Shown: in pieces, positions 1-11,955 of the stretch
How the letters are laid out: every line of letters begins with the position of its first letter
Position numbering within the stretch: position 1 is the first letter of the stretch
Assembly: GCA_002286715.1 (NCBI GenBank)
Contig: NSJX01000008.1
Coordinates: 521,630-585,629 of the forward strand
DNA length: 64,000 nt
Direction: 5' to 3'
From: Dentipellis sp. KUC8613
Taxonomy: Eukaryota > Basidiomycota > Agaricomycetes > Russulales > Hericiaceae
Notes under the pieces: model-generated
What the model saw: the letters and a program-made list of their open reading frames with translations, nothing else
The model's database searches: none
Told to the model about the DNA's origin: nothing
Position numbers and translations under genes: made by a program

Positions 1-644
1 ACTCTAAATAAGCCTGACGCTCCACCTCGGTCTTTCTCTTAGACTTGTCCGACACAGATTGTGCAATGGAAGACGTTTCATCGTCCTCACTCTGAGCCTC
101 GTCATCATTCTCCGGAGATTTCGAGGTTGTCGAGGCGCTCAACCTGTCGGCCACATTCACAAAACACTCCATCAGACCGAGAAGTCAGCAACTACAAGCA
201 TACGCACGGTTTAGCGGGCGACGTCTTCTTCTTGCATGCTTTCTGATGTACAGTCCACGGACGCATGGTATACGGCTTCGTTGGATTCAATGGCACCCAT
301 TCATTGCAGCCGGTGCAGAACGCGCGATGCGGCTCGACCTCGCGGCATTGCGGGTGGTCCAAGAAGAATTGCTTCCGATCGGCTTCGGTCCTGCGTGCGC
401 CCTTGGAAGACTCGGCGACGGAGACCGCGTCGTCAAGGTCGACGTCGGGCGTCTGGAAACGGTTGATGTACACTTTCTTGGTGACGACGGAGGGCGGCTT
501 CATGGGTGATAATGGTGCTTTGACGTCTGCAAGCGAAGAGATGGAGGGGCGCTTGTTGACTTTACTTGGTGGCTTGGACGGCGTGACTTGCTCAGGTGTA
601 TAGGCGCTGTGCAATTTCGATGGTTGGCGAACAGCGAGCAGCAT
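1..644 (-). CDS. Cys/His zinc-binding-type protein, 3' end outside the window
   Basis: I do not recognise a named family. Two exons are visible: 644-208 and 143-1, joined across a 64-nt GT-AG intron (207-144, donor GTGCGT, acceptor CAG) that keeps the frame. The first exon encodes a Ser/Pro/Lys-rich leader and then a compact module: basic stretch, DRKQFFLDHP, REVEPHRAFC, C-x2-C, W, and a late H-x3-C. The spacing resembles a C2HC zinc-binding unit. After an acidic Ser-rich linker the second exon starts the same module again (VERQAYLE) and runs off the window edge, so at least two tandem copies are present. The ATG at 644 was chosen because it opens the well-behaved reading frame in an ACCATG context; an upstream exon is possible. 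Function unknown; zinc binding is inferred only from Cys/His spacing. Confidence 0.6.
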
Positions 645-1691
645 GGTATGAATGTAAGCGAGAGTGCTCGAAGTACGCGTAAGAATGTGTGGACGAGGAA
701 ACGTACGTGTCTTGCTCGCCTTTTCTCGTACTCCTTGGCTACAATAGCGATCAATAGGACAATGGTGACAGAGACAATGGCACAATGAGCACAATGAGAG
801 CGGGCGTATATTTGGAGTTGCATACCTTCTTATTACTTCTGGGACTGGGAGGGGGAGGCATAGATGCGTTCTCCCCCTTCGCAGACCCCTGGTCTCCCTC
901 CTCCGCAGACTCATCCCTGTCAGCCAAGAGATAAGCGCGCAGCCCGCCTCATCCGATGAATCGAAACATACTCCGCGTAGTTCACAGACTCTCGTTTCCT
1001 CTACGACGCGATGAATCATGAACATGGAACGCGGGGCCGTGCAAATCAAGCTGACCTTTGCTCTTCCTCCATACGTGACTTTCTTCGATCTGCAAGCCAC
1101 AACGCATCAGAGCGACGCTCGCTACACTATCAGCAACACGACCCTTACCTTGACGGCGACGATTTCGGGTCTTCCATAATAGACACAGCAAGAACTAGAT
1201 AGAACAGGAAAAAACGAAATGGACGCAGGAATCAAGACGCGCTCGGTCTCAGGCTCGCGCGTCGGAGACGGAAGATCTGGGATACAGGGCACGTGGGAAT
1301 TGGCGCCTTCTGCACAGCCACACGCTCGGGTACTTGAGTCCCACTTCGACTCTGCTTCATGCCGAAAGTTACCGATTCTTCCTATTCGCTAGACACCACT
1401 TCGAAACCCTAAATCTATGTACAGGGGAGCGCAAACGGCGAGTAAATACGAAATTTCAACCTTGGATCGCGTAGTCCGAAAACCGTCCAACCTAATCCAC
1501 AACACCGAATAACTACAGAATGCAACTCAAACGAGTCCATGGGACAGTACATACGCTCAGAAAAAAGAATCCCAGAATTACCCTAATAAGTCCGATAACG
1601 CGAGGACCAGGTGAGATCTAATATTCGGCACCGGAAACCTGCCAATCGTCCGAGGCAAGATGGCACCACCACACCACTATATAACCAACCT
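645..1691. other. Intergenic, no gene recognised
   Basis: About 1 kb between the truncated left-edge gene and the stop codon of the five-zinc-cluster gene. Both flanking genes are on the minus strand, so this should hold the promoter of the left gene and the 3' UTR of the right one. Reading frames here are short and show no family resemblance. Confidence 0.5.
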
Positions 1692-3240
1692 TTAAACCCG
1701 TTGCATATCTCGATAATCCATCGCAGCAGATAACCTCCCAAAGCTCTCCATCATCCCGGTCAAAGAACTCGAACTTGGCAGCCGATCCGGGCGCGGCAGC
1801 TGGTGACGCTGCGGGGGAAGATGGAGCTGCGGGGGTGTGTCGATAGTATACCGCGGAGGCTGGTGGTATTGCAAGCTGAGGAACGGCATCGGACCCGCAG
1901 GGCTCGAGTCGGGTGAATGGGGGAGCGTAGACGTCGAGCGCGGAAGGTCGAAGTCTGCAAACGACAAAATAGAATGATGGGGTTAGTGCTATTCCTGTTC
2001 TCGCGCATGACGTCCGGTGACGGTGGGCACATACATCCGTGCTGGGACGTAGAGGCGTGCGGCAGCTCGGGGCTGCTGCTCGCGCTGGCGTCATACTCCG
2101 CGGGCGGGCGGCTATCGATGGGAGAAGAGCTCTTGGAGGGTCGATCGCAGCATTGCAAGCCCTTCTTGTCGCAAGCCCCACACGGCCTAGACGACACGCA
2201 CAATCAGCTAGTGCATGTTGGACAGCCTTCATCGCAACACGCACCTCGTCCCATCGCAGCGAACCTTGTCTCGTCTACAGCCAAAAGGTGAGTCAACAAC
2301 CTCCGAGGCCAGCACGCTACGTCATGCGCGACTCACCTGCAGTTCACGCACGCCTATCGTCCAGTGGAAGGTCATGATCAGCCTGGGCTGCACAGCCAGC
2401 AGAGATACGAGATACGTACGGCTTTTACCCGGGTCCCGTGGCCCTTGCCCTTCCTTGGCGGGTCGATGCACTCACCCCCGCGCTCGACGCAGAACTTGCA
2501 CGGCCGCGCATCCTCGCAGCGGCGGTTCCCCTCCCTGCAGAACTGGCACCGCACCTTGACGAGCTTTGGCCCGCGCCCGACGTGCACACACTCCTCGTTG
2601 CGCGCCATACAGCGCCCGCATGGCCGCTGGTCCTCACACTGCGATATGTTCATGTTAGCATCCAACGGGGTCAAGGTAATGGGGAGAAGGGGTTGCCTTT
2701 TTGTTGTCACGGCGACAGCTTCGACATGCCAATTTTGCGCGCTCGCTAGGTCGCCCGGGCGCGCCCCTCCCAGCGGCCGTGGCGGGCTTCGGCAGATGGA
2801 GCGTCGTCTGATCGTCGAAGCACTCTAGCTGGAGGTCGGTGCAGCGCACGCAGGGAGTGCCGCCTTCGCAACGGACGCGCGCGCGGCGGCAGCGCTCACA
2901 GCCGTCGATGCACTGGGCCTCCGAGAACCCTTTTCTGCGGCAACCATTGCAGGGCCTGGGGGGAGCGGGATGGTGTGAGCTTGCGTGATGCCCTCCCGTC
3001 GAACGGGAGAGACAAACCTGGTATCGTCGCAGCGAATTTTGTCGCGTCTTCAGAGTAGCGGTGAATACTTACGCTAACCAGGGAATTTGATTCATACATA
3101 CCGGCAGCTGGTACAAGCCTGCAAAAGACTATCAGAGACATACGGATAGCTAATTTGCAGATGCTCACCTTCACGGCTCTTTTGGGCCACAGCAGAGCTG
3201 CGGCGCCAGGCAGCGGTCTCGAGAGTGTCTGCGGGTACAT
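1692..3240 (-). CDS. Protein with five tandem Zn2Cys6 binuclear clusters
   Basis: Zn2Cys6 clusters bind two zinc ions and usually form the single DNA-binding domain of fungal transcription factors. Here nine exons (3240-3169, 3118-3102, 3047-3018, 2955-2697, 2638-2420, 2353-2337, 2274-2245, 2186-2035, 1954-1692) join in frame into 352 aa with five clusters. Each follows C-x2-C-x6-C-x5-C-x2-C-x6-C, except that the first ends with x8. They span about residues 26-55, 59-85, 117-143, 157-183 and 201-227. Clusters 1 and 5 carry the classical RRDK(I/V)RCD core. The intron at 2696-2639 is GC-AG. Residues 228-352 are Ser/Pro/Gln-rich and disordered-looking; no fungal_trans regulatory domain is seen. 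The start at 3240 gives a 24-aa lead-in ending KRAVK, a usual basic prelude. A nuclear DNA-binding role is inference; a zinc or metal reservoir is an alternative. Confidence 0.82.
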
Positions 3241-5036
3241 GCCGCCGAAGATACACTTGTATATCGAGGCAAGTTGATGAGCGGATCTGAAGCCCCCACA
3301 CGTCCTTATATCAGTCCACGAAGCACGCACACGCCCGCGCCCGAGCCAGCACGCACGCACGGTCACGGCCTGCCCACGCACGCACGACCTTCTCCATCTG
3401 TATCTGTATCTGCATCTGAATCGGCATCTCGCCAGCCACACACCACTGATCGCCCGCTCGCGAACCTCGGCGGGATTATCTCGAGCAGCTTCGTACCCTC
3501 GACGTGCAGCGTGTGCATGCAGCATGATACGCACACTCAATGGGAGGCTCGGTTGGTTCTCGTCCGCTATTGCTCCGAACGCCTGCGCCTGGTTCTAGTC
3601 AACGCCAAGCACACGATGTCATCTGCGGGAATATGGACGCAATTAGCACAAACCCTATAACCCACCCGCCGCGCACCGTGGCCGTGTCGCTGGGAGGGCC
3701 CCTGCATCAGCGCATCGCTCGCTTCGCAGATTCTGTTCCGTTCTCGCTCGCACTCTGCGCCAGCAGAGCTTCCTGAGCCATTTGAGCTGACGCCTCGGCG
3801 ACATCCGCACGCACGCACGCGTGACGACTGCCAGTCGAGGCATCTGCACTGGCAAACGCCTCGGACGCCGGCTGCCGCCAGTGCGCGCGAGTACGCTATC
3901 GCAAGAGCCAGAAACCTCGGCGAAACTCAGAGGGTCGCATGGCACACGCCACACTGCGTGAGTGATCGTCGAGCGGATGTCGTGCTGCGGCGTTTTTCCG
4001 TCGAAAGGCCCGGCCACGGCCCACGCCACGGGCGATGCCATGATGAGGCTGCCAGTGATTCCACTTCCAGAGGTATTTTGGAACGGGGTGCGAAGAGACG
4101 GACGGAGGACGCCAGCGTCGAAGCCGATGGCGGTTCCGGGGGCGAGCCAGAGCTAGATTGACGCGGGTGCTGATACTGGGCGAAGCAGGGAGAGGGGCCG
4201 TTCTGGACGGCGGGAGCTGCAAATTCACCGAGGGTGCCCATGCAGTTTCTCCGCACGCAGAGACACAGTAAACGCCTGCCACGCCAGCGACGCACGAAGC
4301 GCCCGCTGCCCGTCTATATCCGCATGTCACAAATAGCCTCAAGCACTCGCTGTTCGCACTTGGCGTCCTAAAAGCCGTGTGCTCGTCTCGCCAGGAGCAC
4401 AGGAACGAACGCGCGGCGGCTGCATCCAGGCAACGTCCCTCGGAGGAGCGCTGTTTAAACCTCCCTCAAGCAGCACCCACGACGGTCGCACGCCGGCCAG
4501 GAATACTGAGGGACAAGGGGTATTGACGGCATACGGTACCAGCTCAGCAATGCCGGGCCCCTGCAACCTCATCCGAAGCCTCTGTTCCAGTGTATAGCGA
4601 CACTGGCGAGCGCATGGTCGTATTCGTGAGTCGTACGTGGTAGCCCAAGACCTCTATCAGAACAGGACTATGGGCAATGTCGGGGAATAACGTACAGGGA
4701 CCGAGTCTGACAGCCTCAGTGCATACGACGGCGATGACCGCGAGGAAGGATAGACAAGCGAGGTAACATCGTTACCATTTAGACTGCGGCATGCTAAATG
4801 AGCGTCGCCGATCTTCCAAGGAGTAAATCACGAGTCCCAGTCAACAACCAAAAGGATAACTTCTTGACAAACGTTTGATCATTATATATCGGAGGCCCCG
4901 CCCCCGGCAAGCTGACGGTATCGATGGACAGGTCAATAACGCAAGTATAACATGCACCCCAAGAATCATGTGGTATAATTATGGGTCTCGCGGACGGGCA
5001 GCGTCACACGCCCACATGTCAACGTAGTGCGACCAC
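3241..5036. other. 1.8-kb intergenic stretch upstream of the five-zinc-cluster gene
   Basis: No gene could be supported. Open frames on both strands are Arg/Pro/Ser/Thr-rich and lack intron borders or family motifs. The first kilobase has CG-rich CGCA runs and short hexanucleotide repeats and probably serves as promoter for the minus-strand gene that starts at 3240. The right-hand part is the 3' flank of the GH16 gene. Confidence 0.5.
3396..3431. repeat. Imperfect 6-bp microsatellite
   Basis: Six units of ATCTGN type occur head to tail (ATCTGT, ATCTGT, ATCTGC, ATCTGA, ATCGGC, ATCTCG). The array lies about 155 bp upstream of the five-zinc-cluster start codon, within its presumed promoter. Confidence 0.7.
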
Positions 5037-6355
5037 TCATGTGTAGACCGCAATGTAGTTGATGGCCCAGCGGGCATCTGCCGGACTATCAGCTACAAAG
5101 CACACAAGCGGCCGTACAAAACACTCACTGTCGAAGTTCTTGGGATCCATGACCGCGTCTGCGCACGTGCCAGGGCAGCCCGACGACGGGTAGTTGCCGG
5201 ACGCCCAGTCGCCGCACAGCGTGATGTCGAGCGTAAGGACGTGATCGTAGAAATGCTTGGAGATATCGCAGGATGAGGAGGAGAAGAACGCCGCCGGCTT
5301 AGGCCAGGATGTCGGATCAGGGTTGTTGTCAAGGATGTCCTGCGGGATCTCCGAGCGCGCGAAGTGCCACATCTTGATCCCACTCTCGTCCATAGTGTGC
5401 ACGAATACTCCACCACCGGCGCTGTTGAAACTGGGCCCAAAGGAGCGATTGTCGGTATCAGAAATCGCACAGCCCGCATTGTTGTTGTTGCTGCTGGCGC
5501 ACTGCGTGCCCAGCACGTTGCCGGTGAATTCTTGGATGTCCTTCGAGCCGGAGGGATTCTTGGTGAGCGTGCAACCACTGTCCGAGTGCAGAGTCATTTG
5601 GTTCTGGTAAGTAGATGGTTAGCAAGAGTGATCGGCGGCTATCCCCATGGTGCGAACTCACGGTTCCCACATTGTTGACACCTATAAATGACATACCACC
5701 GACTCATGAGTCTGTGCTCCATTTGTACAGAATAAAACACCTGTTACCTTCAACAACGTCGATCTCTCCACCATCGGGCCAGTTGGGACCACTGGACCAC
5801 CAGGCAGGCCAAGTGCCACAACCTACAGGCATGGCCCAGAAGTCTGCAACGAAGAGACCGCTGCTGTACGTTTTCTTCGAGCTCACGCGGACGCTGAATA
5901 CCGACGGTACCATTGAATGACCGGAAAGGCGAAGATGGAATGAGTAATAGAGACTTACGAATTCCGCAGCTTACCCGAGGCAAGTGAAGTCGTGTTGTCG
6001 ACGGCAAGAATAGTCGTGCCATCCTTCTGAACATACGCGAGTCCCTTTTCCTCCGCATCCTTTTGGGAGAGAAAGTTGACGGTGCCGTGGGTTGGGTCGT
6101 TGCCCGTGAAGAAATCAAAGTTGCTGCGCGCGAGTCAGCTATGCATGCCTTTTCGAGAATAAGGGATACGCACTCGATAATGTCCTGCCCTCGGTAGTAA
6201 TCCGTGCGGTTGTACGTCTTGCTGCCGCGCGGGCGCATGGCTTGCGCGTGTTGGTGGTGGCGATGGCGGAGGGAGCCCTCGTGGGGGTTCCCGGCCAGCA
6301 CAGCAAGTGGCACGGATGCTACGAGCAGGGAGGTGAGTTGGTTCAACTGGAACAT
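5037..6355 (-). CDS. Secreted GH16 endo-1,3(4)-beta-glucanase (laminarinase-type)
   Basis: Family GH16 enzymes hydrolyse beta-1,3 and mixed 1,3/1,4 glucans with retention, and fungi use them in cell-wall turnover or polysaccharide breakdown. Six exons (6355-6174, 6123-5959, 5893-5748, 5681-5662, 5603-5129, 5077-5037) splice in frame to 342 aa. Residues 1-21 form a signal peptide ending VLAG. The catalytic GH16 motif GGEIDVVEG (nucleophile Glu, Asp, acid/base Glu) lies near residue 160, preceded by the conserved block [20 protein letters not shown]. Downstream are [24 protein letters not shown] and a C-terminal [10 protein letters not shown] strand typical of the jelly-roll end. One exon is only 20 nt. 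Several Cys suggest disulfides, consistent with secretion. No carbohydrate-binding module or GPI signal is visible. The family call is secure; the exact glucan is not determined here. Confidence 0.93.
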
Positions 6356-6535
6356 GCTTGCGACGAGGTCAGGGTATGATTCAGATGAAGGGTATCGAGG
6401 ATGTAGGCCGTGTCAGGGAAAGAAAGGAAAGTCTTAAGGACCGTGACGAGAGGGCAGGGCTGAGTCCGACGGGGGAGGAAGGGGAGGAGAGGAAAGGAGG
6501 AGACAATTAAAAGCCCTGCGGGCACGTTTGGTTTC

Positions 6536-6543
6536 TTTTTATA
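6536..6543 (-). promoter_or_regulatory. TATA-like box upstream of the GH16 gene
   Basis: On the minus strand this reads TATAAAAA, about 180 bp before the GH16 start codon. Transcription would begin 25-40 nt further on, leaving a 5' leader of about 150 nt. The assignment rests on sequence and position only. Confidence 0.35.
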
Positions 6544-7476
6544 ACCAGTCTCCGCGTTCGACCTCGCAACCTCCAAAACGAACCTCCACAACGCTGGCGG
6601 CAATTTCCGTAAGTTGAACCATCCAATATCATTCACCCCGCACCGCTTCCCGCTCGCCGCTCGGCATAACGCTTTCCTTTCGTCCTTCCAATGCCCGAAA
6701 TTGTGGCAGTCGCAGTGCAATGGGTCCAGATGTAGTTGGCAAATCATTTATCGGGCTCAATGCCCGTGCAGATCCTCTGCCGGCCGCGGCGCATCATGTC
6801 CCTGAAGCGTGTGCTCGCATTGACGGCCCATTTGTAGTATGGTCCCGCATGCGAACCTTCTAGTAATCTGTATAAATAAAATCATATGTACGTGGTAACA
6901 CTGTCCCTTCCATGTAAGCCCATGATTGCCGTATGTATAAATACATCCCGGAGGTTCAGCGTCCACCTCGCAGTACTTGGCCTGAATCCGAGCCTCCGGG
7001 ATCGCGGGAGTTTTTCTAGTAGGCGTGCGCGAGCACTCGTGATCAGCTGCATGGTTACGAGCCCTGATAATCATGATCCACCAAGAACTGTGTCGAAAGG
7101 ATGTCAGGCCTGTACCAGTGACTTACGCAATGTGGCATTACCTAGCACCATTTACATCATCATTGGAGGTTGAAGCACTGTTCGGAGTATGAGCTTATGG
7201 AACCAGGCTTGCCAGAATAATGCAATTTCCTGCGCACAGGACGTTGACCTCGACTTTCAGGCATGGTATATTCATGATTCATGGATCAGCATAGATATCG
7301 TAATGGACGAGAGCGACATATGAGAGGACGATAGTTTTGACGGCACGAGTGAAGGATGAGATGATGTATATGTGTTGTACTGAAGAAGAGCCCGGAGAAA
7401 ACGTAAAAACAGAACTATACTTACTATTGTGCTAGTGCTACAATCTGTGGTATCAATACACGACAGAGTATCATCT
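6544..7476. other. Intergenic, no gene recognised
   Basis: This stretch separates the GH16 gene from the stop codon of the next minus-strand gene. It holds only short, composition-driven frames. It includes the distal GH16 promoter and the 3' UTR of the zinc-finger gene. Confidence 0.5.
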
Positions 7477-10003
7477 TTACTTCCGACGTTCATCCCTGAC
7501 GCGGCAACTGTGACGAGCCCATGCCCACGGTTCGTCGATTCGTTTGAGCCGTCGCTCGCAAAATGGGCACTGAGGCGCCTGGCAGTGTACGGTGAGGTAA
7601 TGTTTTCCAAGAGTCTCGTTGGTTTTGAATGACTGAGTGCACGTCTTGCCCGCAGGAGTGCCAAAAATACACCGATACCTATGATCGACAGTCTCGCAGA
7701 ATTTGTGCGCCTCGATTATGTGGTTCCCGAGAAGGGACTTGGTTGCAACGACGATGTGTTCGCAACCCTTGATAGGACATTTGATTTTGGGGCGGGATTT
7801 CGAGCCATTGCTGGGAGCAGTACTCGAAGCCTCGCTAGGAGTAGACACCAGGGAGACCGGCTGGGCGGTGGCCTCCTTTCGGGCGGTTGTGGTCGACCTG
7901 GAATACAGCAACGAGGTTCAATGTCTCGGAATAAAGCATGCTTGGAAATCAGGCACTCACCTCTGCCGCCTCTGCGGCCCAGAAGACGGCTCACGCGCGG
8001 GTTGCAGGGTAGGGGGAGGGCAGAGTACATTTCTAGAGCGCAGAGCGTCAGATACCACGTAACTCTACATTTTCATGAGGGCTCACTCAAGGGAAAACTG
8101 TGGACTTGGAGGCGTCATGCCTTGAGGCTGCTGGAACCCAGGATTCGCGCCCACTCTGTTCGAGGATGCTTGCCCACGCCGAGGGTACCGTTTGCGGGGG
8201 TTTTGCCGGACCGACACCGGAGGAACAGGGTCATCATTCGCTGTGCGGACAACAGGTTGGTCTATATGACCAAGAGAGTTCGATCCAGCATGGGCGTTGG
8301 GAGCTTGCAGGTCGACAAGTTCAATTTGGGGAGGAACACGGCTAGCGCCAGGTTCGACGAAGTGAGGAAAGCCACGGGCGGGAACGGAACCTTGCCAGGA
8401 GTGGGCAGTGTCCGAAGGGTGCTGCGACTGTTGTGGGGCCATGTAAGGAATATTTGACCTCACGTTCACGGCCTGCGAGGACTGCTGCTGGCCCAAGTGA
8501 AAAAAATACGGCCCCGCCTGAGATGCTTGTTGCGGGCCCAAGTTAGCTTGCGAGTAAGAGGCTCTCGCGCCTTCAGGCCTGTACTGTGCGGTCCCATATG
8601 ATGGGTGGCGCTGCCTATTGCCATTAGCAAAGCCAACCGGGACGGCCGGCTGCAGAGGGGTATGATAGGCGTCGTGAACACCCGAGTGTCCTCCGGCGCT
8701 GGACGAAGAGCCAGCATGCCCGTGACCGCCCATAGCGTTGTACGCCGGGGGGGCAGCATGAGCATGGGCGTTGTAGAAGTTTACGAGTTCGGCTCTCGCA
8801 CGCAAAGCGGCGATGCCTTTGTCTCTATTGTTGTCCCAGCGCTGATCAGGGGGCTGCACAAGAGAGGCATTGTACCGAGGCCCAGTGGCACCGGCGGTAT
8901 TGGGGTCGGCGACGCCGTAGTTCATGGCACCATAGTCTGCAGCAACACCGATACGGCGGGTCGTCATATAGTTGTCCTCAACTTGGCCTTGGGCGATTCC
9001 AGCGCGTGAACCAGCCTGCTGCTGATTGACCGGGAAGTACTGCAGGTCGCCCGCAGCAGCGCCTAAGGAAGTTGGCTCATACCCGGCCACAAACCCCTGG
9101 GACAGAGCGCTTTCGGACTGTCGGGCCATACCCTCGAGCATGCTGCTTTCCTCAGATGGCCGAGGCGCGTCAGACACGACGGGACCACTGGCCTGTAAAG
9201 CCGGGCGAACATTGGCGGAAGTGGACGCCCAAAAATTCCCTTGCGGCGGGGTGGCATCCGGAAGCGCTGCGTCGCGGCGTGGATCGGATGCGTTCGTATC
9301 GTCGTACGGCGACGGTGTGATGCGGGACGGCGAGTTGGGGAAACGAGGACTAGAATTGCATTAGCCACGCGAATCCTGAATAGGTATGAGAGCTAAAGAA
9401 AGACTTACGAGGAAAGAGCTGAAATGTCGGACTCTTCAGTGTCATTGTCGGTTGCCCGCTCCTTCCCTTTTCGGCTTCGGCCCTTCTCCGACGGGGCGTC
9501 CTTCAACGACTCGGTCGACTCAGGTGTGCCAACGCCACCAGCGCTGGAAGGGCTCGGTGCCAAGCCGGAGCTCCTGCAGGTGAACGAACGATCAGGTGAC
9601 TTGGTGGACGCAGAGCAAGGTGTGGCATACAGGGATGGAACATCGGAACCAGGCGGGCTCGGACGCGTTTCGGACGCGTCAAATGGACCCATGGTCTCGG
9701 CAGGAACTGAATGAGAGTCATTTGGGACGTGCGTGTGTGTATCGAATCTGTCAAAGAGGGGGGAAGGAGCGGGAGGAGGAGACATGAGTCGCATTCTGCA
9801 GGGACAATGAGATCAACCTACTCGTGGCTCAGAAAATCGTTCTCGTCGCTATCGAAGGTGGTTGGGATCGGTGGCAAAGTGCTACTATTGTAGACAAGAT
9901 GAGAATCAGACATATGAGCAGGCCATTTGGAAGGCAGGACGACACACATAAATTCCCAGAACGCGGCGTCCTGGTCTCCAGGAACTCCATTCGCGGAGGC
10001 CAT
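7477..10003 (-). CDS. Large disordered protein with C-terminal C2H2-like zinc fingers
   Basis: Five exons (10003-9822, 9795-9409, 9349-8087, 8032-7961, 7897-7477) splice in frame to 774 aa. Residues 1-60 are acidic, with an Asp/Ser-rich end. The next 570 residues are low-complexity Pro/Ser/Gln/Ala sequence with a basic NPRKRYPRRG patch that could be a nuclear signal. The C-terminus from about residue 675 has Cys/His pairs: CPIKGC with H-x4-H, a second with a wide C-x9-C and H-x4-H, then CPFC followed by a late His and Cys. These look like C2H2 fingers in a basidiomycete-specific arrangement. A nuclear regulatory role is plausible but inferred. The ATG at 10003 is preceded by an in-frame-compatible ACA AA context and opens a good frame; no better upstream start was found. 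Confidence 0.75.
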
Positions 10004-11955
10004 TTTACAGGTGTAAACCAGAAGAGATTGCTGCGATAGAGTTATAGAAGTGTTATATAGCAATGATGAAGGGGGTGGGTATCGGAAGGAGTGAGGGAAG
10101 AGAGGATAGAAACGCGGCCGCTCAAGTCGCGGCAGCGCCCGTGATGCGCGATCAGAGTTGTGGATAAGATATCGTGGCCTTTGTTTAACTCGCGACTTCA
10201 ACAGCGCGTTGAGCTTATCACGTTGAGAGAGCACGTCCACCCATTCAAATTGTTGAATTACTGTCGCTCCCCGCCTTTGATTACAAGAACGTGCACCACT
10301 GAATGTGTATGACTGTCTCTATGTAGTAAACCTTGTTAGCTTATTATCCCTCTTATCTTCTGCTAGGACTCACAATATTTCCGGTCCGACATATGCGGCC
10401 GTACCCGGTCCTCCGATGGCTAACCAAAGGGCCACATACGTGACGACCACGCCCATTTCTGTCCAGGGCGCGCACTCAGGCCACCTGTTGCACGCGTCGA
10501 CGTGCGGCATCCGTGCTGTGTCTTGCTGCTCGGGCACGACACGATGTCGACACGGTGCACTTCGCATCGGCGCTAACGCTTGAGGTCGAAAATCGTGGGT
10601 GCCACCTCCCCTTCCCATCGCGCCTCGGTTGCAAGCAACAATAATGTTTGAGCAGAGAACAACGAAGCCCCATGGGTGTTCGTCGCCATCTTGTTTCAAT
10701 ATTCGCGGCCTGTTCTTAGAACATCTTGGGGCTGATGCCACCAACAGTCTTGCACCGTCATGTTGCAGAGCTGGCTCTCCTGGCGGGACATTCTCATTCT
10801 ACAACATGTAGCCAACATCGAGGCTGGCCTATGAGGAATCTTGACGCATAAGCTATTGGTTTGTGTTCATTTTTTTGCTGAATTCTCACCTGAAATGAGA
10901 CTCCGCCAACTTCGAAGCACACGATTCATACTCGTAACATTTGCATTTGGGCTGCACTCAGTACATTCATCCCTGCTGAACCTGCGCTACAACGGCCACT
11001 ATGATGACGCCGACTGTCAAAAGCCGTAGAACCTGAACGCAACGCCGTGAGCCAGACTCATCGATTATGAGATCGTTGGGATGATTGCTTCTACTCACCA
11101 GATCGGCTTGTTGCAGACACCTCCTAGCACCAGCAATTCCCAGCTCATGTCACCCTGTCTACCGATCTTAAACCTAAGTGCTGTCGGAACCAGTGGCGAC
11201 GCGCATGCGTTGCCATGCAGCAGGCAACTAGACGGCTGTCAAAACTGAAAGTAAGTCAACCGTGCATCTGGCCTACCTCTCCTACGATGAGCTACCCAGA
11301 TGCTGCCCAGGGTTTCGGTGCTTCCGAGAGGATATCCTGTGGTGGTTGCGAGAAAAAAAGGGGGCATCACTTCATCATGCGACAGCGAATTCGATTGCGT
11401 GACCGTCGACCGGGACTTGGTCACAGCTCAGTGTATGGTATCATATTTACTGTCCATTCACTCAAACACCCGCAGCATCTCCCGTGTTCAACAAAAAAAA
11501 GTGAAATGAAAACTCCAACTTCCTTGTTTTTTTTTGTACGTACACTTGCCTTCAGGCTGTTACATAGTTGTGCTCAGGCTGTAGTTTTCTGACTCAGGAA
11601 CGACCGTGAGAAGAAGAGATGTGGCAAACGGGTCGAAGTCACGCGGCAGCCGCAATAGCAAGATCACACGTTGCGTCGGGCGCAATTCAAATATTCAAAG
11701 TTGGAGAACTTAGCGCTCTATACAACCTACTAGGAACACCGATTCTATATGTGGCCTGGATTTTCGCTATCCCAGAGTTCTGCCTAATTCAATAATCATA
11801 GCTTGCATCGTCATGGAGCAGTGAACATTCCTGAAGCAACGCGCCACAGTTTGTTGCCAAAATCCAATTCCCCCACTTCCAACGTCCAATGCATGCTAAT
11901 CATGATGCCAGCATGGAAGTATATGTGTTCTAAGATGATTCCATGGCATCATGAT
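10004..11955. other. 1.95-kb intergenic stretch, no gene recognised
   Basis: The left part is the promoter of the zinc-finger gene; the right part is the 3' flank of the F-box gene. The middle is lower in GC than the coding regions, with A and T homopolymer runs near 11500-11535. Frames of 60-125 codons occur on both strands but lack splice support and family resemblance. Confidence 0.5.

Noticed and set aside
3274..4342. Overlapping frames of 120-150 codons on both strands
   Set aside because: They are Arg/Pro/Ser-rich, follow CG-rich composition, and have no splice structure or family motif.
10370..10744. Minus-strand frame of 124 codons with a hydrophobic stretch
   Set aside because: No Kozak context, neighbouring exon or recognisable family; the hydrophobic run alone is not enough.
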